Assembly (NCBI GenBank): GCA_023055355.1
Contig: JALJCS010000020.1
Coordinates: 9,035,001 to 9,099,000 of the forward strand
Source: Agelaius tricolor
Lineage: Eukaryota > Chordata > Aves > Passeriformes > Icteridae
Reading direction: 5' to 3'
DNA: 64,000 bases
The position numbers were made by a program, and so were the translations under genes. Positions 25,840-36,590 of this stretch are shown piece after piece. Every line of letters begins with the position of its first letter. Position 1 is the first letter of the stretch. The notes beneath the pieces were generated by a model, which saw nothing but the letters and a program-made list of their open reading frames with translations, had not been told where the DNA came from and made no database searches.

Positions 25840-28800
25840 AAAATAGTATGGTACTCTGTACATTAAATTTCCATGTGGATGGAGAAGACAATGAAAAGAA
25901 CCTCGTTTTCTCTTCAGAGTGCTGTGTTGAACTAAAAAGTTAACTCAGATCTAAAAATCAGTGCTATGCAGACTTGAGAAAATGTGTAGAAATAAATGAG
26001 ATGAAGAGCAATGCATATTTATAATTGTGAGATAATCATATATCCTTCTCCTGCTTCCTTGGTCATTCAAAATCTCAACATTTCACATACAGAAAACCCT
26101 TTGGAATTCAATTTCTGACGTTAACTCTTCAATGTCAACTTTATTCCATATAATTAAACAAACAGTGCAACTGAATTTGAGAGGAGTGTCCAAAAACCCT
26201 CATAAAGGAGATTATTCTAAGTAATTGCTATCAAATGCCATTAAATTCTGAATAGCTTTAAGCCCCCTCCACCCGCCTGCACAGGCACTCTCATTTAGGA
26301 TTAAAGGGACCTTTATTTGATTTGTTTTACTTCAATACAAAATAAATTAGGTTGACCTGAATTAAGGCCTCTTTGATACTCAGGAAGAGTGTCTACACAG
26401 GGATTTACTATGCTTTAATTGGTCCACTTCAAAAGTTAATTTGGATATTTTTCCCAACATGCTCCAAAGCTACCCCAGAGTACATGTGTCATATTTATAA
26501 AATGGCAGAGAAATTCAAGCACAAGGCTCTGTGAATCTACATTCAGAATTTACCATTTCAATAAGCATACTGGCACTGCAGAGTAGCCCTTAGAACTGGA
26601 ATATACTTAAATGATAAATGGTGAGATCCACCTCACCAAACTTTGGTTGTCCAAAGTGAGATCTCTAAGTTTGTTACATGTCCTAACTCCACAAAAAGGT
26701 GTGCAAACCTAGAGGATGACAAAGCCATCACGGTAGGCATCCCTGAGGGTGCTGTTACAGGGTTGCTGTGGATCCACATAAGGGGAGGTTGTCCCCAAAA
26801 GTTCACCTCATATTCCCTTGTCCTTAGCTGCATGTTTCCCCATGTTTCATGTGCCAGCAAGCATTCATACAGCCGCGGAACAAATCAAGTTGGGAAACTG
26901 ATCCAACCCAAACCAACTCTGAACAATACCAACAACGAGAAGAGAGAGAAAAACATGAGTTATGCATCTTGACTTAAGCTGGCTTAATTTTGATTGTGCG
27001 ACCGTATCCGAAAAAAAGCAGGATGAATTCTTTTCCAGAGATATTTCTTTCAGTCTACCAATTTTATGAGCTTTGCAAGTTAATTTATAGCAAACACCTA
27101 ACTGAAGACAACTGAGGAGAAAGAAACTTAGCCCCAAGAAATCGTACTTGTGCCAACTCCTATGAATGGAAGTCCATCTGAGTTTCTGAGCAACATTTAT
27201 ACCTCAGAACTTGTGGTTAAGTGTCTTTCCTTCAATTTTTCACAGCAAATATTGAAACAACAGTTGAAAACTCTTTTAAGTGCACAATTAATAGTACCTC
27301 AAAGGGGCCTGGTTTTCAGAAAATGCTGGGAGCCAGTCCTGTGAAAACCATCACTCACGTAGGGCATTCAGAACTGCTAACCAGTTTTGAGACTCTTGGC
27401 CCTATCTAAAAAGAGTTGAGTTCGCATAAATTAGCTTTAAAATAAATCCATACATATATATTTTAATCCAACCATGTGCACATCAAGAAGTAATTTTCGT
27501 ATGTGCAGCACCGCTGATCCTGTTACACGTGGATCAGACAACACATCATGTGTTTCAAGAGTATCTTGACTAGTGGTCAAAAGGGCTGAGTGCTCAACTT
27601 GAACAGCCTGGAAACCAGAACCCCTGAAATCATAACACAAGGACTCGGGAGTAGCAAAGGGCAGAAGAGATGAATAGCATAAGAGTTGAGAATGGATCTG
27701 AAGGAAAGGGATGTCACAGGGCCAAAAAGGACAGTTGGGACATTTCTTTGCCCTGGTGGGTTTGTGGGCCCTGCTGCTCACTGCCTGACATCAGCCACTT
27801 GGAATGCCAGTAATATAACACCCCTGTGACACTCGTGCTCCTGCCGTACAGTTTTATTGCCCTGCTTCCACTCTCTCTGGTTTATATCGGATTGTGTTTT
27901 CCAAAGACAGGCAATAAAGAAGGGAGGAGGGGAAGGGGGATTTATAGCCTGCTAACCTAAACTTCCCTGGGCTTGCTGTCCTCTGTCCCAGCCCTCCTCT
28001 TGCTGCCCTGACTGATCTGGAGGAACAGTGCTTACAGCAAGGTCTCGGGGTGTGAAGGACGAGGCTTGTCAGAGACTACTTGGGTTCTCTTCTTGGGAGG
28101 TCAGGGAGCACAGCCCGGTCACCCCCCACCTCTGCTCCCTCAGTGTCCCAGGCACTGTGCCCTGCTGCCATGGAAAACATGGTGGTGGAGTCATATGCTA
28201 ATAATCTTTACTCACATACTTAGAGTTTGCCACACAAGGCTCTCACTGTCTGTGGAAGGATTGTGGAATTGCTAAAGGCTCACAAAAATCTGCCTCAATG
28301 CAGGCATCTTTGGCACTTCTGCTTCTGAGAAATGATTGCCAAGGTCTCTATCTCAGCTGATTTGAGCTGAGGATATGCAGCTGAAAACAATTGCAACTGC
28401 AGTTTTCTGGAAGAGGGAGCTAAAATCCTGAAAGGCTGCCATTTAGACATATCTGTTTTGTGACAAGCCCTAGCACTATATGATTATGGCATTCTCTGTA
28501 AACATGAGAGGTGGGACAGAGGATATAGAGATGGATTTGGGACAGGGAGAACCATTTCCACACAGCAAATATGTGGTGAAATGCTCATAAAAGGCTTAAG
28601 TCTCTGAAAATTCCACCGAGTGGAATACTCAAACTCCTGTGCTATTCAGAGTTTTTAAAACATCCAGTCTTTGCCAGTATTTCCTGGGAGATGGGATAAA
28701 TAGATGGCATTCTTCCCTGCTGGATTTTCAGTGTGATGTGGTATAGGACAGAGAGGATGAGAGCAAAGTCACTTTGTGACTCAAGTCACTGCATTCAGGT

Positions 28801-31570
28801 AACTGTGGTGGGGAGGTGGACAAACACCAGTAAAATGCAAGCACATGCACCATGTAAACAGTGAAATTACAGTGTGCTCTGCTGTGATAAAACTGTCAAG
28901 TGTCTCTGAACTGCCTGTCATCGACAGAAATTTTAAACCAGCTCTTACTAGTGTGATCTCACAGTGCCAGATGCTCCCTTCTGCTCTCTCCATCACTGCT
29001 TCCTGCTCACCTCCACCTCTGGCAGCTGTCCTAGCCGTGGTGGGCAAGGGGAACACACCAGGCAGTGGAAGGGATTGCCTCAGCTTCTCTGGGGAGTAGA
29101 ACAAGTAGGATGGGATGAAATGCAGAATGGTAAGTGCAGTCTGCAAGGGTCTTGTTAAACTGTGATGTTCAAATTGTTTTAAGATGGCACTGAACAAAGA
29201 ACAAGAGAAAATACTGCATTGTGAGGAAAAAAACAGCAGAGATGAGTGGTGTAATGGGACTTCTGAATGTACCAGTTGTCTGAAAGCCTGCCTGTCACAG
29301 CTTCTCAGCCCAGTTCAGCTGCACACCACCGGACATGCCAAATGATACCAACCAAAACCACCCACCATTTAGGTTAGCAAGTGGTTTTTTTACACTTGCT
29401 GTCTTTCCTTTTTAATTTTCTGTCATGAACCAAAGTGGTGTTGTGCTCCATAGTGCAACATGTAAAAAAGAAAAAGGGAATCTGTGTTGGACACTGGTCA
29501 CTTCTCCCATTGCACTTGTAAGCTAAGCCTGGTTTTTCTCACAAAAAGCAGAAAGATGGTTACAAATTCATGAGCTTTTTATTTCCTTCTTAGTTTTGTA
29601 CAGAGGTAGCAACTCCTGTAAATGGTTTCCCTACAGGTCTTGAGGGTAAAACACTACTCAGGGCAGCTTCTTGTGCTTTTATGCTTTGTTATTATCTGTT
29701 GTAAGAAGAAAAAAATCCTAACAGGGCAGAGGGAGAAGCAAACCTGATGCTTAGAAAACATCCACTACATTCAGAGAGAAATCCCTCATCTCTTCTGTAG
29801 CTGTAGGGACAAGATCTTTTTTATATTGTGCACTCCTAATTTATTTACATCTCTCCTCCTTATGCTTTGTATATTTTTAGAAACTGGAACTTAATCAATA
29901 TTCATAATAATAACATTCCAATTATTATTTAAATATAATTCCAGCTTCACAAAGTATCAGGGAATGCAACCATGCTATTCTCTGTGGTGCATTACACAGA
30001 TGTGCAAGGCTTGAAGCAGCAGCCAAAATTCTCAAAAACTCAGAGAAACACAAGCTGAGTATTAAAATAGGGTTTACCATTTGCTGCAATGACAGGGCAT
30101 GTTAAATGCAAAAGTGTCTCTAGACAGTATTACAGACTGATAGGCAAAGACCACATCAGAATAATTAAATCCAACTTCTTTAAGAAGAGAACCAGCATAA
30201 ACTGCCTAAGGACTCATTTTCACCTGTTAGAAGAAGATCAACTGCTCTGGACACTTCTAAATAAACTGGCATTACTCATCCATAACATATCTATTCATAC
30301 TTCCTTAAATTCTCCCCGTTCAGAGCAAGAGATAAAGGTACCATTTACACTCCAGAATTACAGATTAGGTCTAAGTGGAAGTTATATTTGCCCACCCTTC
30401 AGTGATCATCTACTTGGGAATTAATTCTGCTGTTTGTGAGTGAGAATGCAAGTATTCTTGTGGGGTTTTCTTTCCACAGGGAAGTTTCACATTAAACTTT
30501 GTCTATATTCTGAAATATTTAACATAACCCACTGCAAAAACTCCTGACAAAACCAGTGCTCATTAAACAGTTACAGAACCTCAACTTATCTTGAATGGTT
30601 TCCAGTCTGGCAATACACAAGTTAGAGCAGTATTTCCTGCCAGGTTTTCAGTACGTTAATCTGATATAAACATCTCTCCCACCTTCATGCTTTTATTTCC
30701 TGCTCGCCCTGCATAGTATTTAATGCATTTAACAATTGCTTCATCTGAAGTATTTCTAGTGAAATAAAAACAAATCCTGGACTCCTTCCTTTTCCATTTC
30801 TGCTGCTTATTAACCCAAGGTGATTTAGGACGTCCTTGAGCCTTACAGCAATTGAAATTTATTTTGGGAGCTGTGTGCTTAGGGACATGTGGAAGAGGTT
30901 ATTTATTCCAAAGAGCCATCCAGCAGTGATGATGTCACCAACAAAACATGGTATCAGCTCAGTTGGTTTGCTACCAAATCACTGCCTTGAGTTTCCTATA
31001 CGTGGTGGCACCTGCTGATGTACAGGGTGCCTGTATATAACTGGCACATAGATTACTTATTTTGTTATAAATACTTAAAATTAGCTTTTGGACTCTTATT
31101 TTTTGCCTTCTTGAAACCCCTGATTGCAAACTTGTGCAGTAGACAAAGATATATTGTAAAGAAGTTCCATCTCAATCTAAAGTGAAATGCAGCTCAGTCA
31201 TGGCAGGGTGAACTCCCAGGCAGCTCTTTGACTGCTTCCTTCGCATATACAACAAGAGATGACAGATTTGTGAATAAAGTGATCTAAAATGAGGATACTT
31301 TTCTGTAGACTACTATGCAAATGTAGTTGAGTTTGAAGAAATTCTGCTACAGGTAGCTCATCTTATTTTCAGTGCTGCTTCTAAAATTCCTGGTTTCCTC
31401 CTGAGACTAGCAGTATTCCTACTTTGCCTTTGGTTCTAGACAACACATACTGGTAAAAATTGTCCAGGGTGATGAGTAGACACAGTCCCTTCACTGGGAT
31501 TTTTTAACTAGTTATAACTTGGCTGCTCCAAAATCCAAGCAGTGGAGTGTCAGACTTACTTTATAGAACA
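25840..31570. other. Non-coding sequence, no gene recognised
   Basis: The stretch is unique and AT-leaning, with TAA/ATT-rich low complexity near 29900-29940 and a weakly CR1-like patch near 30127-30215. Short ORFs match nothing I know. GT splice-donor-like strings such as ATGGTAAGT near 29130 have no convincing partner acceptor and open frame. Confidence 0.6.
30127..30215 (-). repeat. Possible strongly diverged CR1 fragment
   Basis: The order of short blocks (GGCAAAGACC, then ATTAAATCCAACTTC, then CTGCCTAAGGAC) is reminiscent of the minus-strand reading of a CR1 3' region, which normally runs 'ggttggaaaagacc..atcatcaagtccaac'. Divergence is heavy and the 3' terminal repeat is not visible, so chance similarity is a real alternative. 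Confidence 0.3.
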
Positions 31571-31573
31571 CAG

Positions 31574-31665
31574 CAGAAAGTCATAGAAAACAGGCCAGAA
31601 AGGAAGCCTAACAAATCTCCTAAGCCATCCCTTCCCTGGGACAGCTATACTTGCAGTCTTCCTCA
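31574..31665 (-). repeat. Probable old CR1 fragment beside the pentamer array
   Basis: GTCATAGAAAACAGGCCAGA is followed by AGCCTAACAAATCTCCTAAGCCATCCCTT split over 31606-31634. This parallels the 'tcatagaa..gactggaaggg..cctcaagagg..catctagtccatcccc' layout of minus-strand CR1 3' ends. The fragment is diverged and short, and it lies just upstream of the GGGAT array. The CR1 call is by resemblance only. Confidence 0.4.
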
Positions 31666-31681
31666 ATGAGGAGTGAAGGAT

Positions 31682-31758
31682 TGGGATGGGATGGGATGGG
31701 ATGGGATGGGATGGGATGGGATGGGATGGGATGGGATGGGATGGGATGGGATGGGATG
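31682..31758 (+). repeat. (GGGAT)n pentanucleotide microsatellite, about 15 units, G-quadruplex-forming
   Basis: A 77-bp perfect array of the pentamer GGGAT (equivalently ATGGG) contains no interruption. Because the unit holds a GGG run and only two other bases, the array presents about fifteen G-triplets with 2-base loops, an ideal tandem G-quadruplex substrate on the plus strand. The frame encoding a Met-Gly-Trp-Asp-Gly repeat at 31686-31892 is a by-product of the array. The purity implies recent expansion and probable length polymorphism. Confidence 0.97.
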
Positions 31759-31759
31759 C

Positions 31760-34700
31760 TTTTTACCAGCTGAATTACAGGTTACCTACACACTCTTTAG
31801 GAAATGATTCAGCACAGCATAAGCAAAGCCATATGACCTCTCTGGTTTTCAGATGGGTATTGAGCTTAAATACTGATGATAAAATGCTGTAGGGCCATGC
31901 ACTGCTGGATGGAAATGCATATAAAGGTGTCCAAAGTGGTTTTTTCTCATGGTTTTGATTCTCTTAGCATCTGATTCAGTGGGACTTAAATACCCAAGGG
32001 AAGATTCTGTCTGAGTACTAAATTAGGCTCTTTATAGTATCGAGCCATTTGTAAGTGGATTGTGACATTCTGAAATTTCAGATGCTTTACTACCTGTAAG
32101 TGTTAGTGTGCAATATTGCTTGTTGCAAATAGCTCAGAACCAGGCCACTGTGAATATCCCACCTGCAAATTCACCCCAAGTGAGCCAGTTACAGGACTCA
32201 GGTGACAGAAATACTGTACACCCACTGGTGACTGAACAGCACATTCCAAGTATGCCATGAACAACTGCTCATTCAGTGTGTGCTTTCTGCAGGTATTCAG
32301 ATGTTAAATTCTCCCTTATTCAGGTACACTGCTATATACAATGAACATTTGCTGGCCCACAGAGCATCCTGCTATGATTAAGTCCATAACTCTTCCAAGA
32401 TTATAGGATATGTTCATGAAAATATTACTCAACCCTTAGCTATAACAAGCACAGGAGTGGGGTTCTGTGCTAGAGAAGTGGACAGAGTATTATTGGGACA
32501 TAATGGGAGTATCAGGTGTGAAACAGTTATTTGCTACCTGGAAACTTGGGAGGGACAGAAGGTAAGTGTAGAGAAGGACCACACCTCCAGTGTAAGGTGA
32601 GTGGGTCACTTGGTGCTGCTGCTGTCTCAACAAGTCCAGTCTGCACTAAGTGAGGACCCACACTCCCTGAAGCCAGAAGTGGTGCCACTGCACTTGTTTT
32701 TAATCTACACCCAACACCTCTAGATCTCCTTCCCTAGGATGATACAGGTAGTCACTGTTATCAGTCACTCTAAACAAACACATTCTTTTAACATGATCTT
32801 TCCCACACTCTCCCATGGAAGCTTTTTCTTCCCCCTCAAAATGCATTGTTTCCTACCAATTCCTCTTCTCCATTCCCTTAACTTCAAGCAAAGCAGATCA
32901 TGTCTCACAGAATAGGACAACGTCACCTCTAGGGAAGAATAAGGCTCTCACGTTCCTCTCCTACTTCAATAATTCTATTTATAGACCTTTTTTTATTCCT
33001 ATGCCAATTTCTCATCTGTTATTTCTTTGCTTTTGCTCACTTCTTATTCCCTTCATGGATCAGAATCTTTCCTATATCTGCTACAGACTTCTTAAGGTGT
33101 CCATGTACGGTTAAAGGGTCCTATTAACAAGAGATTGTTTGTATGACCTAATTAGATCTCCACAGAGACAGCCTTAATAGGCCCTTTTGGTTTTTTTGGA
33201 TTGTCTGCAAAGTAATAGTGCAATGGCAGTGTTCATTTTGCTTGGCTGTATCAGGCCATATATCACATCCTTTTCCTTCCAGTCCTTCAAATAAGCTTGT
33301 CTCATTCTTATTTTGGTTTCAAATTATAGATTATAAATTTCACTTCTCTCCACTTTTCCCTATAATTTGACCCCCAGCTGTTGAAACTACTTCGAGTGAT
33401 TCCCCCTGCCCACCATCCACCCCACGGTTTCATATGAAAGACAGCCCTGGCTTTAGGAATAAATGACGTCCCTCGGACCAGCTGTGCCCAATAAAAATCC
33501 AACTTCCACCTCTCACTTCCCTTCCTCAAAAGGGTAAAACTGATTTGAGAGTGCTGATGATAAGATACATGGGAATACAAAATCCACCTCAGTCAATAGA
33601 CCAAAGCTGTGCACTGTGACATCATCGTATCCAAAAGAAACTATTCTGTCAGTTCCTCCACTGCCCTATAACTACAAGTTATTGCACTTGTCCTAGAGAC
33701 AGGATCTTTTTTCATTTAATTTAGCCTTGTTTAGTCTGGCAAGAGTTATTTTCATTCCTGAAGTGCCATAGCAAATACTAGAAAATACCAGTTGCCCTCT
33801 AGGGTCCATTAGAATCAGTTCATGTGGTGAAAAACACTCCCTAGTACTGGATGGCCACTTGAAGCTGTTTTCCAGTAACCCTGTGGAATGCCTAACTGGG
33901 AAAACAAGGGGGCTTTCAGCTGGCAGCGAGCCTGCAGCACCTGCTGTGCACAGCCAGGGCTGGGAGGTGGCAGGAGCTGACACTGCTCACTCTTACCTGA
34001 GTGTCCTGGCAGGCAGACCAAAGGCTGCCTGCACATGGCTGTGTGACAAAACACAGCTGTACCAGAGCACATTTCAAACCACTCCACTGCCTGGGCACTG
34101 AACATTCAAAACATCTTCTGTTTCCCCGTCTTTTCCTCTCATCAGCCAAAGCAGGTATTTCTGTAATGCTTCGTGCTGAGGCAAAAACAATTACTTGATT
34201 TTTTTCCCTGTTTCTTACTGGAGATTTATTCTGTTCAGCATTCTCAAAGTTTTTTTAAAAATCTGCATTCTTCCTTCTCTTCACCCTTTTTTGTACTCTA
34301 CTTTGATAGTTAGATATATTTCCATAGACCTGTTTGATTGAGAACATTTTATGGAACCCTAATACATAATATTTTAACTTCAAGATACCACTCTGGCTTT
34401 TAGTTTTTAGTTCCATTTCATCCTTCAGTTCCTAAATGAAACCAGCAGATACAGGGCACCTAGAAATGATCTGAGAAAAATAGTCTGGAATCTTTTTAAC
34501 AGTTCAATGTGTTAGCTATAGAATAAGGAGATTTAAATGCAAATTTAGTGCTTTTGTTACTACTGTAGAGTGTGAAAATGTTCACGATCAAAAGAAATAA
34601 ATATATCAATGCTATATTCAAATTTTGCATCAAGGCTGCTCTTGCCCATTCCTAAATTTTATTAGGGACCTGATTCTGCTGATATAACCCTTCTCTGCAA

Positions 34701-35280
34701 CTGAAAATTGAACAGTTTCAATGATCTGGCGAGTCAGCTACTTATGACCTTCCAGAAAGTTCTGAAGAGCTTATAGAACTGAACTCTTAATTATTCACAG
34801 GTGTAAGCAATCTAGGCAAGGCAGCTGGGAAACCCCAGCTTTTTCACAGCTCCCATGGTTCACAGAGCAACTCCCCAAAATCCTGGAGAGAGAATATTAG
34901 TTTAGTTTTGTCCTGAAACTGCTGCCTACTGAATATTTTGTACAATGAATTTACCACTGGCTATAAAACAGGGCCTCTGTGAATTCCACTGGAAGGGAGT
35001 TCAACTGTCTAAAACAGATCTTACCATTAAGAAACGTTTCTGGTACTCAGCTAAAATGCAGTAACATCCAATCAGAACTGCAGCCTTGCTTTAGTATGGC
35101 TGATCAATGACAATAAGTTGATTAAATACAGAGTTTAGAGAGAAACACAGGAGAAAAAACTTCAGAACAATGAGAACCCCAGGGATAACTTTCTGATTTT
35201 CAGGAAACTGCCTCAGTTACCTTCTATATTTTTGATTCATTTCAACAAACATGACAGTATAGAGTAAACACTGATTTTGA
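31760..35280. other. Non-coding sequence, no gene recognised
   Basis: Unique sequence with short ORFs overlapping on both strands. CRE-like TGACGTC occurs near 33467 and TGACATCA near 33617, but single motifs of this kind are expected by chance. A stretch near 34666-34690 faintly resembles the edge of an old amniote repeat but is too short to call. Confidence 0.6.
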
Positions 35281-35418
35281 GTCATAGAATATTCTGAATT
35301 GGAAGGTACCCACAAGGATCATCAAGTACAACTCTTGAATATATATGACCCCTACAGGGATAGAAACTACAACCTTGATGTTACTAGCACCAAGCTGTAA
35401 CCAAGAGTGAAACTAATT
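35281..35418 (-). mobile_element. tRNA-Ile-derived SINE with CR1-like tail (TguSINE type)
   Basis: Read on the minus strand, the element starts with a tRNA-Ile-like body: TTGGTTA (35398-35404), TGGTGCTA (35385-35392), CAAGGT (35372-35377) and ATCCC (35357-35361) occur in the order and spacing of tRNA-Ile(AAU). The anticodon-loop equivalent is changed and the B-box is degraded, so it is not a working tRNA gene. The rest, down to 35281, is a CR1-type 3' tail ending in the ATTCTATGAC-type repeat that CR1 reverse transcriptase recognises. A tRNA-Ile head fused to a CR1 tail is the architecture of the TguSINE family described in passerine birds, so this copy is the best taxonomic marker in the window. 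It lies about 320 bp upstream of a CR1 copy. Confidence 0.87.
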
Positions 35419-35737
35419 TTATTGGGAATCACCTAGATTCTTGTTACTTGCCTCAGTTTCAGCCTTCAGTATTATCTGAATGCTTCAGTCTCGCTAGTGC
35501 CAGTGTGGACCAGGAGATGGGGAAAGGCCACTCAAGCTCTCACAATGGGAGAGGAAACCAAGGCATTTTCTGTCTATTTTCTGGTGACAAATTTATTTGA
35601 TTAATTAAATTTATTTTATTTGACTCAATGCCATGAGTGAGTTTAACAGAATGCCACAAAGCTGAGTTTAGAAAATAATTGTCACCCTCATCTCCTACCT
35701 GAGGGTAGCCCACATTCTCCTTTTACAGGGTCCCTAT

Positions 35738-35928
35738 ACTATGAGGTGAAGCCCTGGCACAGGATGCCCAGAGAAGCTGTGGCTCCCTCATCCATGGAGG
35801 TGCCCAAAGTCAGGCTGGAAGGGGTTTGGATCAACCTGGGATAGTAGAAGGTGTCTCTGTCCATGGCAGGGCTTGGGATGAGATGAAATTTACAGATCCC
35901 TTCCAACCCAAACCATTCTGTGACTCTC
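35738..35928 (+). mobile_element. CR1 LINE, 5'-truncated 3' end
   Basis: This is the classic 3' end of an avian CR1: a GAAGCCCTGGCACAGGATGC block, then CCCAGAGAAGCTGTGG, CAACCTGGGATAGTAGAAGG, and TCCCTTCCAACCCAAACCA. It ends in ATTCTGTGACTCT, a near copy of the family's terminal ATTCTRTG octamer repeat. Only about 190 bp remain, the usual outcome of CR1 5' truncation. No reverse transcriptase or endonuclease coding sequence is present. Low divergence from the consensus I remember suggests a moderately recent avian subfamily. It points toward the CpG-rich minisatellite and is tail-to-tail with the next CR1. Confidence 0.95.
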
Positions 35929-36006
35929 TAACATCCGAGAGGATCTCTGATCTCTTCCTCAAGCCTACCTGGGATGTCCCTGGCGCTGGAATGTGCTCCT
36001 GGCAGG

Positions 36007-36310
36007 ACACGGGTGACCAGCCACCTGCTGCGGTAGCGGCGGGACAGGGAGGGCAGAGCGAGGGCGGCCCGAGCCGCGGAGGTACACGAGGCGCGGTGAC
36101 GCGACCCTGCGGCTCCAACGCGCAAACCACGAGGCGCGGAGGGGTACGCGAGCAACGCGGTGATGCGCTCGCGCTGGCAGGCGCGGAGGGACACGAGGCG
36201 CGGAGATGGAGCCCTGGGTCTCGAGCGCGCGACGCCATGAGGCGCGGAGGGACACGAAGCGCGGTGGTGGTGGTGATGCGGCTCTGAGGGAGCGCTGGCG
36301 GCGGGAGGAG
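36007..36310 (+). repeat. CpG-rich GC minisatellite, about four units of 47-61 bp
   Basis: A sharply GC- and CpG-rich block sits between two CR1 copies. The motif GCGCGGAGG followed by a GTAC or ACAC step and an ACGAG step recurs, with unit starts at 36074, 36134, 36181 and 36242, giving spacings of 60, 47 and 61 bp. Units share GGCGCGG and a following TGA(C/T)GCG; the shorter unit seems to lack about 13 bp. GC-rich single-copy flanks extend to about 36007 and 36310. The absence of stop codons produces long overlapping ORFs on both strands (for example 35831-36358 minus), which are by-products of composition. It could act as a small CpG island, but no promoter evidence is visible. Confidence 0.75.
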
Positions 36311-36351
36311 GTTGAGGAGAAGGAAAGTGACCTCAGGTGCAGTAAATGCGG

Positions 36352-36590
36352 CTTTCACAGGTTCGCGGGATAGTCAGGGTTGGAGGGGACCTCTCAGATC
36401 ACCCAGTTACACAGGGCCACCTGGTGCAGGTGACAAAGGAACATGTCCAAGTGGGTTTGGAATGTCTTCAAAGAGGGAGACTTCAGGTGTTCCAGCTCTG
36501 CCACCCTTCATGGAAAGAAGCTTTTCCTCATGCTGAGGTAGAACTTTTTGTGTTGTAGTTTATGGCCTTTCGTCTAGGTATTGTTTGTGA
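36352..36590 (-). mobile_element. CR1 LINE, 5'-truncated, minus strand
   Basis: Plus-strand reading gives the reverse complement of a CR1 3' region: CAGGGTTGGAGGGGACCTCT, AAGTGGGTTTGGAATGTCTT, CAAAGAGGGAGACTTCAGGT, and TGGAAAGAAGCTTTTCCTCA, then a decayed end near 36590. The 3' terminal repeat side, near 36352-36372, reads CACAGGTTCGCGGGATAG and is altered from the usual 'cacagaatcacagaat'. This CR1 is a different and apparently older subfamily from the copy at 35738-35928, being more diverged and having a different layout. No coding sequence remains. Confidence 0.88.

Noticed and set aside
31686..31892. ORF encoding a Met-Gly-Trp-Asp-Gly repeat peptide
   Set aside because: The repeat peptide is a by-product of the GGGAT microsatellite, whose 15-base super-period has no stop codon.
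35357..35410. A functional tRNA-Ile gene
   Set aside because: The tRNA-like body has a changed anticodon loop and damaged B-box and is fused to a CR1 tail, so it is a SINE head and not a tRNA gene.
35831..36358. Longest ORF in the window (175 codons, minus) and overlapping plus-strand ORFs
   Set aside because: They run from a CR1 tail through the CpG-rich minisatellite. They are Arg/Pro/Ala-rich, open in several frames at once, and match no family, so composition explains them.
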